In this document: piece after piece, positions 1 through 6,641 of the stretch
How the letters are laid out: each line of letters opens with the position of its first letter
Position numbering within the stretch: the stretch's first letter is position 1
Source of the DNA: CAZDBA01 sp964503615
GTDB taxonomy: Bacteria > Planctomycetota > Planctomycetia > Pirellulales > Pirellulaceae
Assembly (NCBI GenBank): GCA_964503615.1
Contig: CAZDBA010000148.1
Location: forward strand, 1 to 11,963
DNA: 11,963 nucleotides
Direction: 5' to 3'
Translations under genes and position numbers: made by a program
The notes under the pieces: model-generated
Told to the model about the DNA's origin: nothing
Database searches by the model: none
What the model saw: the letters and a program-made list of their open reading frames with translations, nothing else

Positions 1-241
1 TAGGTCGCATAATCGAACGCAAGTATTTTTCTGGCGATTTTGAAAACTGCTTTGGGCCATCGTTTCCAAAAGACAACATTCGGTTCCCCAGCTGGGAAAT
101 TATTCGGCCTCGCCGCGCGTAGCATGGGCCCTTGGCGCCCTGGCCCGTGGTTACACCAAATTGGTTGAAATAGCCAGAAGTTCGTTTCATCTCAGGCGCA
201 AAAGGAATTCTGGCGAATCCCACTATAGATAACCCTGAGCG
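1..241. other. Left-edge region with two competing open frames, no confident gene
   Basis: Two frames run off the left edge. On the minus strand an ATG at 190-188 opens a frame that stays open to base 1 (63 codons, beginning MKRTSGYFNQFG). It has no clear Shine-Dalgarno sequence. On the plus strand the frame starting at base 3 is open to a TAG at 120-122 and could be the last 39 codons of a gene entering from the left. The two overlap, so at most one is likely to be real. Neither translation matches a family I recognise, and both have similar third-position composition. The GC-rich palindrome at 119-154 lies inside the minus frame and spans the plus-frame stop, which makes a non-coding repeat an equally good explanation. 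Confidence 0.3.
119..154. repeat. Imperfect GC-rich palindrome, possible dispersed repeat
   Basis: A 36-base imperfect inverted repeat is centred on GGCGCC at 134-139. The outer GTA/TAC arms, an inner GG/CC step and the core all pair, with several mismatches between them. It also contains a direct repeat, GGCCCTTGG (127-135) and GGCCCGTGG (142-150), offset by 15 bases. It lies 3' of pepD and has no T-tract, so it is not a classical intrinsic terminator. It could be an extragenic palindromic element or a transcript-end structure. That it is dispersed in the genome is a guess. Confidence 0.4.
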
Positions 242-1711
242 TTATTCGATTCGTTGCAACGTTTCCAGTAGGAATTTCCAGTACTTTTGGACGCTGCTGA
301 TTTGGACTCTTTCGTCAGGGGAATGGGCGCCTCGGATGTTGGGGCCGAAGCTGATCATTTCCATCTCCGGATAGTTTGTGCCTACGATCCCGCATTCCAA
401 ACCGGCGTGGCAAGCCGAAACATGAGCCGGCTCGCCAAACAACTCTTCGTACAAAGCAGACATCATTTTTACGATCGAAGAATCGGGCTTGGGTTGCCAG
501 CCCGGATAGTCGCCTCCCTTTTCGATTTTGACATCCAGCAAACCCAACGTCGCCGAAATCGCATTGGTCAAATCATCCCGTTCACTGTTCACACCACTGC
601 GGGTCAAGCAGCTGATTTTCAGCTTGCCGTCGGCCAGATGAACGCGGGCCAAGTTGTTCGAGGTCTGCACCAAACCGACAATTTCGGGACTCATCCGGTG
701 AATACCACTGGGAACACCATAGATCGCGCCCAGCAGGCGAGTTTGTATTTCATTGGGCAACACGTTGGCAGGACGTTCGACCGACTCGACCAGAATCTGT
801 GCATCCGGATCGGTCGTTTTGTGTTCGGCAATAATCGAACTGGCCAGAGTCTCGACTCCCGATTTGACTTGCTGCGAATCGGAGGCTGCGACCGCGATAA
901 CAGCTACTGACTCTCGAGGAATCGCATTTCGCAAACCACCGCCGTCGATCGAACCGATCTGTATTGCAAACTGCTGTTGAAGATTCCACAGCAAACGATT
1001 CATCAGTTTGTTTGCGTTTCCACGCCCGATGTGGATATCCATACCGGAATGGCCACCTGTGAGTCCTTTGATGGTGATCTTCAAACCGGCCATCGAATCT
1101 TCAGTTGCCATACCACTGTAGTTTCCGACCGCGGTGATATCCATGCCTCCCGCGCAGCCGATCGTTAGCTCGTTGTCGTCTTCGGTGTCCAGGTTGAGCA
1201 TGATTTTGCCATTTAGCAATCCGCCCTTGAGCCCTTTAGCGCCGGTCATTCCGGTCTCTTCGTCGATCGTGAACAAAGCCTCCAGCGGGGGATGAGGAAT
1301 CGAGTCACTTGCCAGGATCGTCATAATGCTCGCGACACCGATACCGTTGTCCGCACCAAGGGTCGTCCCTTTGGCATGGACCCAGTCCTCTTTGACCAGC
1401 ATCTCGATGCCTTGAGTGTCAAAGTCAAACTCGGTGTCGGCATTCTTCTGGTGTACCATGTCTAGATGAGATTGCATCACGATCGGTGTTCGGTTTTCCA
1501 TGCCGGGTGACGCCGGTTTGCGAATGATGACATTGCCAACTGAATCCACCATCGTTTCCAACCCCAAGCTTTCCCCGAATTGCTTGGCGAATTCGATTAC
1601 TCGCTCTTCTTTCTTGGAAGGACGTGGGACTGCGTTCAGGTCGGCAAAGTGATTCCACATCGCTGTGGGTTCCAGGTCGCGAATAGCTTGGCTCATTTTT
1701 TGAATACTCAT
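242..1711 (-). CDS. pepD: Aminoacyl-histidine dipeptidase (PepD, peptidase family M20C)
   Basis: Cytosolic di-zinc dipeptidase that hydrolyses Xaa-His dipeptides such as carnosine and other small peptides, recycling amino acids. Numbered from the second ATG (1696), the metal and catalytic residues of the family are all visible: H77 and D79 in SHLDM, D116 in LGADNG, E146-E147 in DEETGMTGA, D170 in LNLDTED, and H458 near the C-terminus in GAHSPDER. HAGLECG, typical of the family, lies shortly before H458. The length of 484-489 residues matches the roughly 485 of E. coli PepD. Two close ATGs (1711, giving MSIQK, and 1696, giving MSQAI) are both plausible. A longer TTG start at 1744 adds a non-conserved hydrophobic stretch and is less likely. 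No start has a good ribosome binding site. It is the last of three minus-strand genes, 102 bases after the response regulator stop. I see no functional link between the two. Confidence 0.93.
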   Translation of the reverse strand: MSIQKMSQAIRDLEPTAMWNHFADLNAVPRPSKKEERVIEFAKQFGESLGLETMVDSVGNVIIRKPASPGMENRTPIVMQSHLDMVHQKNADTEFDFDTQGIEMLVKEDWVHAKGTTLGADNGIGVASIMTILASDSIPHPPLEALFTIDEETGMTGAKGLKGGLLNGKIMLNLDTEDDNELTIGCAGGMDITAVGNYSGMATEDSMAGLKITIKGLTGGHSGMDIHIGRGNANKLMNRLLWNLQQQFAIQIGSIDGGGLRNAIPRESVAVIAVAASDSQQVKSGVETLASSIIAEHKTTDPDAQILVESVERPANVLPNEIQTRLLGAIYGVPSGIHRMSPEIVGLVQTSNNLARVHLADGKLKISCLTRSGVNSERDDLTNAISATLGLLDVKIEKGGDYPGWQPKPDSSIVKMMSALYEELFGEPAHVSACHAGLECGIVGTNYPEMEMISFGPNIRGAHSPDERVQISSVQKYWKFLLETLQRIE

Positions 1712-1813
1712 ACTAAAAAGGAATGTTGCGGCCCATTCTAACAAATCGGGCTTGTGAGAATGTTGCCCAGAAACGGGCGGTGTGTCAAAAGAATGGAAAG
1801 AGCTGTAGTTGCT

Positions 1814-2302
1814 TTAGTCTGTTTGTGAATTTCGCAACGACCAAGGGCATTGAGGCGAATCATCGCCACCGGCCAAGCGGTTTTTTAGTGCCTGGCAGAC
1901 CTCTTTCATTTTGACCGGTTTGAGGAAGTGATAGTCGAAACCAGATTGGATCGCTCTAATCCGGCAAGATTCGCTTTGATTGCCGGTTAAAGTTCCCAGC
2001 ACGACTTTGTCTCCACCGGGCAAACCTCGAATAAAGACTCCCAGTTTCATTCCGTCGCTTCCGCCCAAGTCGGCATCGATCAAGGCTACGGCCGGCAATT
2101 GCGTTTTGCAAAACTTCATTGCGCACTCGGCGTTGTCCATCTCACTTACGGCAAAGCCTTTTGAAGTGAGCAACTTTGTAAACACGGTTCGCACATCCTC
2201 AAGATCCTCGACCAGCAGCATCACCGGTTCTGATGAATCGGCGGCCTCAAAAAGGTCCGGTATATCTGGTTTAGATTGCAAATCGTTGTTGTCTTTCGTC
2301 AT
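1814..2302 (-). CDS. Single-domain response regulator (receiver domain only)
   Basis: Phosphorylation-dependent signalling protein made only of a CheY-like receiver domain, with no DNA-binding or enzymatic output domain. Numbered from the ATG at 2302 (162 residues): the acidic pocket is E32-D33 in LLVEDLEDVR, the phospho-acceptor is D76 in ALIDADLGGSDG, the switch threonine is T106 in TLTGN, and the conserved lysine is K128 in FLKPV. The receiver fold spans about residues 26-142. The first 25 residues and the last 20 look disordered. ATGs at 2314 and 2359 are alternatives; 2302 has a GGATGGA stretch just upstream and the extra residues of the longer forms look non-conserved. No histidine kinase is encoded nearby, so its partner is unknown. 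It lies 87 bases after NIPSNAP and 102 bases before pepD, so co-transcription is possible but not shown. Confidence 0.85.
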   Translation of the reverse strand: MTKDNNDLQSKPDIPDLFEAADSSEPVMLLVEDLEDVRTVFTKLLTSKGFAVSEMDNAECAMKFCKTQLPAVALIDADLGGSDGMKLGVFIRGLPGGDKVVLGTLTGNQSESCRIRAIQSGFDYHFLKPVKMKEVCQALKNRLAGGDDSPQCPWSLRNSQTD

Positions 2303-2389
2303 GAATCCATCCATCTTGTTGGCGAACAACTTTCCCGTCGCCCGAATGTGGAGTGCCATTTGGGACCGGCAAAGCGGAACGATCAGGAT

Positions 2390-3121
2390 TTATATCTGCG
2401 AAAAGTTCAATGGGCGCAAGAACCACTTGTCAATTTTGGAGACAGTGTCTTTGTATTTCTCCAGTCCCTTCATTCGGTCCCATTCCGGGTGGCCCAAAAA
2501 CGCTTTCCAGTGTTTCTGGTGAGCCTGTTCGTCGGTTGCCGAGAGCATGTAAATCAAATTGGGCACTCGCGGGCCGACCAGCGTTTCACCGTAAAACACA
2601 GGGGCCATCTCAACGTCTTTCATCAGTTGGATTTCGCCACTGTTGAACATGTCGACCTTTAATGCAGCGTGGTGCTCTGTGTGACTTTCGTAAAGGCGAA
2701 GCTCGAAAATACGTGGCTGATTTTCCGCAGTGCCAGCTGGCAACTCAATCGCGGGCATCCCGGCGAACGCTTTCATAAATCGGCTTTCGATCCGCGCAAA
2801 AGCGGGATCCTTAAGCTCCTGAGCAAAGTGCGGCGCGGCCGCCTGTTGGTACACCTGATCAGCTGCCAAGTCTTGATTGAGCGAACCGAATTGGTCGGGC
2901 TCGCGAAACGGAATCAAAACATAAACACTATGGTCGTTCTCATCGTCGATCCGGGAAAACACACCAACTCGGTCGATGCCTAACCGATTCAAAGCCGGGA
3001 CCAACGCGGCTTCCAAATAGTCCTGAACCTGTTCCTGTTTCTCAAAATCGAAAATCTGGTAAGTCCGGAACTCGTAGAATTCCTGCTGAATCTCTTGAGA
3101 TGTTGTTTTCGATTCTGACAT
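2390..3121 (-). CDS. NIPSNAP family protein (two NIPSNAP/ferredoxin-like domains)
   Basis: The 243-residue protein contains two tandem dimeric alpha-beta-barrel-like units typical of NIPSNAP proteins. The first begins at about residue 15 (EFYEFRTYQIFDFEKQ) and the second at about residue 137 (RIFELRLYESHTEHHA). The repeated FEhRxY start followed by a helix and a paired strand (VYVLIPF and LIYMLSA) is the main evidence. Many planctomycete homologues carry an export signal. This one starts with hydrophilic residues (MSESKTTSQEIQQ) and is probably cytosolic. The biochemical role of bacterial NIPSNAP proteins is not firmly established, so no reaction is assigned. It is the first gene of the minus-strand group, and its upstream region holds an exact 15-bp direct repeat that may regulate it. 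There is no strong ribosome binding site at the ATG. Confidence 0.88.
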   Translation of the reverse strand: MSESKTTSQEIQQEFYEFRTYQIFDFEKQEQVQDYLEAALVPALNRLGIDRVGVFSRIDDENDHSVYVLIPFREPDQFGSLNQDLAADQVYQQAAAPHFAQELKDPAFARIESRFMKAFAGMPAIELPAGTAENQPRIFELRLYESHTEHHAALKVDMFNSGEIQLMKDVEMAPVFYGETLVGPRVPNLIYMLSATDEQAHQKHWKAFLGHPEWDRMKGLEKYKDTVSKIDKWFLRPLNFSQI

Positions 3122-3452
3122 CGCTTGCTTTCACAAAGTGCGTTTATTCACGGAGCTAACAGGAACCGCTTTGATAATCGTTAATCAACCGCTTTGATAA
3201 TTCAAGTCCTTGGGGCAAGTTACCTGGATTCCTCCCCGCTTTTCGCGAGCCCATTTTAAAGAAGACAAGCGTTTTTGCGGTCAGCAGATCCAATAGTTCA
3301 ACCTGTTTGCGGCATTCTAGCTATGATTCTGTTTTGGAATCACGTACTATTAAAGAGTCCCAAGCCAAAACCGATTTCCGTGTTTTGAATAGCTTGCCGA
3401 AATTTGGCCCATTCTCAAAACACGCGAATCGCAATAGCAAGTCCCTCCTGAA
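3122..3452. promoter_or_regulatory. Divergent intergenic region between NIPSNAP and MBL hydrolase genes
   Basis: This 331-base stretch has no credible gene and must hold the promoters for the minus-strand NIPSNAP gene and the plus-strand hydrolase. The half near NIPSNAP contains the 15-bp direct repeat described separately. The half near the hydrolase is AT-rich with several TTTTG and TTGAAT words, but I cannot pick a convincing -35/-10 pair. No terminator-like hairpin with a T-tract is apparent. Confidence 0.5.
3164..3201. repeat. Exact 15-bp direct repeat, operator-like
   Basis: AACCGCTTTGATAAT occurs exactly at 3164-3178 and again at 3187-3201, a period of 23 bases or about two DNA turns. 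The bases joining the copies form an imperfect dyad, with TTGAT at 3171-3175 and ATCAA at 3184-3188 and two mismatches in between. It lies 43-80 bases upstream of the NIPSNAP start. The spacing and position suit two protein molecules bound on the same face of the helix. The protein that binds is unknown. Confidence 0.5.
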
Positions 3453-4199
3453 ATGAAGATCCACTTCTTAGGAACCACTGGTTACCACCCTAACAATCGT
3501 CGGCACACTGCTTGCATGATGGTGCCTGAGTTGGGAATCCTTTTCGACGCCGGAACCGGGATCTTTCGTGCCAGGAAACTGATTGAGACCAAGACGCTTG
3601 ATATCTTTATGTCGCATGTGCATTTGGATCATTCGGTCGGGCTGACCTTTTTATTGGATATCCTCTACGGCAACGATGTCGAGCGAGTTCGAATCCACAT
3701 GGAGCAGGACAAGATCGAGGTTGTACAAGAGAGTCTCTACCACAGTTTGTTGTTCCCCGTTAAACCGGAATACGAATTCTGTCCTTTTGAGAATGACAAG
3801 CCGATCCAAATGGACAACGGTGCAGAGATCGTTCCGTTTCCGCTGGACCATCCCGGAGGCAGTCACGGTTTCGTTTTAGACTACCAATCAAAACGAGTCG
3901 CCTACGTGACGGACACCACTGCCGAAAAAGATGCGGCCTACCTGGACAAAATCCAAGATGTCGATCTATTGATTCACGAGTGTAATTTTCCCGATGGCAT
4001 GGAAGACTACGCAAAGCTGACGGGCCACAGTTGTCTGACGCCCGTTGCGCACGTTGCCAAGCAATCCAATGCGGGGCGTACGTTCCTGGTCCACATTAAT
4101 CCGCTGGACGAATCGGACAATCCGCTTGATCTGGCCTCTGTAAAAAAGATCTGCTCAACGCTCGAAGTCGCAGAAGATCAGCAGATTGTCGAAGTCTAA
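3453..4199 (+). CDS. Metallo-beta-lactamase-fold hydrolase (RNase Z-like subgroup)
   Basis: A 248-residue protein made of one MBL-fold domain. The zinc ligands are visible in order: H55, H57, D59 and H60 in SHVHLDHS, H133 or H138 in LDHPGGSHGF, D154 in YVTDTT, and H214 in FLVHINP. A GTTGYHPNN start and a TGHSCLTPVAHVAK segment (H192) place it with the ElaC/RNase Z-like branch rather than with glyoxalases or beta-lactamases. It lacks the long exosite arm of true RNase Z and is shorter than it, so a tRNA 3'-processing role is unlikely. The substrate cannot be read from the sequence, and no signal peptide is present. It is convergent with the FAD dehydrogenase gene; the two stop codons are only 7 bases apart. 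The only reasonable ATG is at 3453, without a clear ribosome binding site. Confidence 0.87.
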   Translation: MKIHFLGTTGYHPNNRRHTACMMVPELGILFDAGTGIFRARKLIETKTLDIFMSHVHLDHSVGLTFLLDILYGNDVERVRIHMEQDKIEVVQESLYHSLLFPVKPEYEFCPFENDKPIQMDNGAEIVPFPLDHPGGSHGFVLDYQSKRVAYVTDTTAEKDAAYLDKIQDVDLLIHECNFPDGMEDYAKLTGHSCLTPVAHVAKQSNAGRTFLVHINPLDESDNPLDLASVKKICSTLEVAEDQQIVEV

Positions 4200-4206
4200 T
4201 TCCGCT

Positions 4207-5469
4207 TTACTTATTAAATCGCGCTACGTTGTAGTGCGCGGGATCAAGGTGAGGCGTTTCGCTTAGTATCATTTCTCGAACCAGCCGGCCGGTGCTGGTG
4301 GCCATGCTCAATCCGATCATGTTGTGACCGGTTGCCAGCCAGACGTTTTTCATGATCGGACTGCGATCGATAATCGGCTTGCCGTCCCAAGTCATCGGTC
4401 GCCAGCCAAACCACTCTTCTTCGATCGGATCGCAGAGTGGGTCGTGCAAGTACTTCTTGGCTCCTTCCTTGAGCAGGTTCAACCGCTTTGGATGGATCGA
4501 AGTATCGTAGCCGACGAACTCCATTGTCGAACCGACTCGGTACTTGGTATCCATCGGCGTCACCGCCACATGACTGCTCTGGAAGATCAAAGGGATCTTG
4601 GGCATACGCTCAGGCGTTGGCATCGTCAGCGAATACCCTTTGCCGGGCTGGATCGGAATCTTGCATCCCAGATGCTTGTTCAAGAACGGAGTGGTCGCAC
4701 CCGTGGCGACCACGAATTGATCCGCTTCAAACGTTTTGCCTCCGCCACTGATCGCACGTGCCCCACCGTTTTCACGAAAGAACTGGTCGATTCCGATTTG
4801 CTCGACGATCGCGACTCCTTTGGCAAGCAAACGTTGCTTGATCTCGGCCATAAACCGTTCCGGTCGCATGTGGCAATCACCTTCGAAATGCCAGCCGCCA
4901 CCAAAACCGGGTTTGATTGCCGGTTCCAGTTGGACCATCGCTGAGGCATCGTAGGGTGTTGCTTCTACGCCAAAATGCTCCTTCAGCAAATCGTTTGTTT
5001 TCCCGAACGCCTCGAACTCTTCTTCGGTGTCATAGATATTCAGCAAGCCAACTTCACGCCATTCGCAGTCGATGTTTTCACTTTCAATTAGCTCCTGGTA
5101 AAGTCCCAGCGAGGCTTGCAACATGGCATGCAGCCCGTGGGCCGCTTCCATCATCGAATCGTGATTGCAGCGACGGGAAAAATTCCAAAACCAACTGAGT
5201 GCCTCAACAGAAAAACGAGGTTTGAACGCAAACGGAGAATTTCGCTTCATCATCGCCTTGAGCGTCGATGTCACAGCTCCCGGTTGAGTAAGCGGTAATA
5301 CGTGGCTGGGACAGATATAGCCACAGTTACCATGCGAGCAAGCCGCTCCAAATTTATCTTTCTCAACGATCGTTACATTGCAACCGGCTTCGACTAAATT
5401 CCAGGCGCACATCGCGCCGATCACTCCGCCTCCAATGACGACCACGTGATCTGCGTTGGTTCTGGTCAT
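4207..5469 (-). CDS. DadA-like FAD-dependent D-amino acid dehydrogenase, probable D-hydroxyproline dehydrogenase
   Basis: A 420-residue flavoprotein of the glycine oxidase/D-amino acid dehydrogenase family. From the ATG at 5469 it shows the FAD-binding VVVIGGGVIG motif at residues 10-18, with E36 at the ribose-binding end of strand 2. A DadA-type ACSHGNCGYICPSHVLP segment lies around residues 43-59. The C-terminal FAD loop reads GWRPMTWDGKPIIDRSP followed by LATGHNMIGLSMA. In the hydroxyproline pathway such enzymes oxidise cis-4-hydroxy-D-proline to 1-pyrroline-4-hydroxy-2-carboxylate. That substrate is inferred from coupling to the epimerase; the sequence alone supports only a D-amino acid or imino acid dehydrogenase. 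The ATG overlaps the epimerase stop (TAATG) and is preceded by GGGGA at 7 bases, so this start is favoured over an upstream TTG at 5487. No signal peptide is present. Confidence 0.87.
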   Translation of the reverse strand: MTRTNADHVVVIGGGVIGAMCAWNLVEAGCNVTIVEKDKFGAACSHGNCGYICPSHVLPLTQPGAVTSTLKAMMKRNSPFAFKPRFSVEALSWFWNFSRRCNHDSMMEAAHGLHAMLQASLGLYQELIESENIDCEWREVGLLNIYDTEEEFEAFGKTNDLLKEHFGVEATPYDASAMVQLEPAIKPGFGGGWHFEGDCHMRPERFMAEIKQRLLAKGVAIVEQIGIDQFFRENGGARAISGGGKTFEADQFVVATGATTPFLNKHLGCKIPIQPGKGYSLTMPTPERMPKIPLIFQSSHVAVTPMDTKYRVGSTMEFVGYDTSIHPKRLNLLKEGAKKYLHDPLCDPIEEEWFGWRPMTWDGKPIIDRSPIMKNVWLATGHNMIGLSMATSTGRLVREMILSETPHLDPAHYNVARFNK

Positions 5470-5481
5470 TATTGAATCCCC
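5467..5481 (-). promoter_or_regulatory. Ribosome binding site and TAATG stop/start overlap
   Basis: On the minus strand GGGGA (5481-5477) lies 7 bases before the dehydrogenase ATG. The epimerase stop TAA and this ATG share one base (5471-5467 reads TAATG). It is one of the few strong Shine-Dalgarno-like sites in the window and points to translational coupling of the two enzymes. Confidence 0.75.
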
Positions 5482-6431
5482 ATGCAAAATGGATCGGTCG
5501 GATCGAGAAACAATTCCGATACGCCGCTAATGTGGGCACGTCCTCGAATCGTGGGCACGATAGTCGGTATCGACTGGCCATCGTGTTCCGTTGGCTCGCC
5601 CGTTTCGTAAGAGCAAGTAAACACGCTTCCTATAATGCTCTCCTGTCGCCACACTTCACCCGGCGCCAGCTTTCCCGCCGCCGCAAGACAAGCCAGTTTT
5701 GCGCTCATCCCTGTTCCACAAGGCGAACGATCGTAAGCTCCACCGGGACACAACACGAAATTGCGACTGTTATTGGCCGAGTCGTGGGGAGCGCCGAAAA
5801 TCTCGATGTGGTCCAGTGTTTCTCCTGAAGTTCCCGTGATTCTTTGCTCGTTCAAGGTATCACGAATCTGTAACGTGATTCGAGTCAAATGGTTTGTGTT
5901 TTCACGGATAAGACTTTCATCCAAATTTTTGACCAGAAAAAACCAGTTGCCACCCCAAGCGATATCACCCACGACGGTACCCAGTTCAGGAACATCCACA
6001 GTGACATCCGCCTGCAGACAATAGCTGGGCACGTTCTCAACAGCCACCTCACCGCCCTCGAACAGCTCTGCAGAAACAGTACCTACAGGCGTCTCGATTT
6101 GGTGCTTTCCCAAATCTGCTCGCCCCAGATGTTGGAGCGTGACCATCAGGCCGATCGTACCGTGGCCACACATCCCCAAATAACCGGTGTTGTTGAAAAA
6201 GATGATTCCGGCCGAGCAAGTCTCGTCGATGGGTTCGCAGAGCAAGCCACCGACCAGCACGTCCGAACCTCGCGGCTCGTTAACCGTTGCACTGCGGATC
6301 GAATCGAAATCTTTCCGAAAGCAAGCCAGCCGCTCAGCAAGCGGCCCTTGCCCCAAATCGGGGCCTCCGCTCACGATAATACGAGTCGGCTCGCCACCGG
6401 TATGCGAGTCGATTACTTGAATTCGTTTCAT
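5469..6431 (-). CDS. 4-hydroxyproline 2-epimerase (proline racemase family)
   Basis: A cytosolic, cofactor-independent enzyme of 320 residues. It inverts C2 of trans-4-hydroxy-L-proline to give cis-4-hydroxy-D-proline, the first step of bacterial hydroxyproline breakdown. Both catalytic cysteines are present: C88 in MCGHGTIG and C238 in DRSPCGTG. Having both separates it from the trans-3-hydroxyproline dehydratases, in which the second cysteine is replaced. The GDIAWGGNWFFL segment at residues 155-166 and the SHTGGEPTR N-terminus are typical of hydroxyproline epimerases, and the length is usual for the family. Proline racemase activity is less likely given the neighbours. The ATG at 6431 has no obvious ribosome binding site. 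It is the first gene of a two-gene minus-strand unit with the FAD dehydrogenase and is divergent from the aldehyde dehydrogenase. Confidence 0.93.
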   Translation of the reverse strand: MKRIQVIDSHTGGEPTRIIVSGGPDLGQGPLAERLACFRKDFDSIRSATVNEPRGSDVLVGGLLCEPIDETCSAGIIFFNNTGYLGMCGHGTIGLMVTLQHLGRADLGKHQIETPVGTVSAELFEGGEVAVENVPSYCLQADVTVDVPELGTVVGDIAWGGNWFFLVKNLDESLIRENTNHLTRITLQIRDTLNEQRITGTSGETLDHIEIFGAPHDSANNSRNFVLCPGGAYDRSPCGTGMSAKLACLAAAGKLAPGEVWRQESIIGSVFTCSYETGEPTEHDGQSIPTIVPTIRGRAHISGVSELFLDPTDPFCMGIQ

Positions 6432-6641
6432 AGTTCTGGAAAAATCCGAAATGCGCTAACCTGACTTGCGTGATAGTTTACTAAAGCCACAATGTCATTT
6501 TCGATAATTGCTGTACAAAATCTCGAATTTTAAAACGTCCGTTTTGCCCAAGTTGATTAAGCCACAAAACAGCAACCAACGCGCTAACATAAAAACGAAC
6601 TTCTCGCTCCCAATCTAGAATCCAGAACAGAATAGAACACT
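6432..6641. promoter_or_regulatory. Divergent promoter region of the hydroxyproline locus
   Basis: This 210-base AT-rich gap contains the start regions of both the epimerase (minus) and the aldehyde dehydrogenase (plus), so one bound regulator could control both. It contains the perfect dyad described separately, the 8-base word GCGCTAAC on the plus strand at 6453-6460 and again at 6581-6588, and a TGTACA palindrome at 6512-6517. I cannot assign -35 and -10 boxes with confidence. Confidence 0.55.
6532..6545. promoter_or_regulatory. Perfect dyad AAAACG-TC-CGTTTT, candidate operator
   Basis: The 6-base arms AAAACG (6532-6537) and CGTTTT (6540-6545) are exact inverted repeats separated by two bases. 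The dyad sits midway between the divergent hydroxyproline genes, where an operator would be expected. A 6-base perfect dyad could still arise by chance in a region of this size, and no regulator gene is present nearby. Confidence 0.35.

Noticed and set aside
1765..1778. GCCC/GGGC hairpin between the receiver gene and pepD
   Set aside because: The stem is only 4 bases and no T-tract follows on either strand, so it does not support a terminator.
3453..4199. MBL hydrolase as a true RNase Z or as the missing hydroxyproline-pathway deaminase
   Set aside because: It is too short and lacks the RNase Z exosite arm; the deaminase belongs to the unrelated DapA/NAL fold. The gene is also convergent with, not part of, the epimerase unit.
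5889..6464. Plus-strand open frame of 191 codons
   Set aside because: It is antisense to the epimerase, whose catalytic motifs prove the minus frame is coding.
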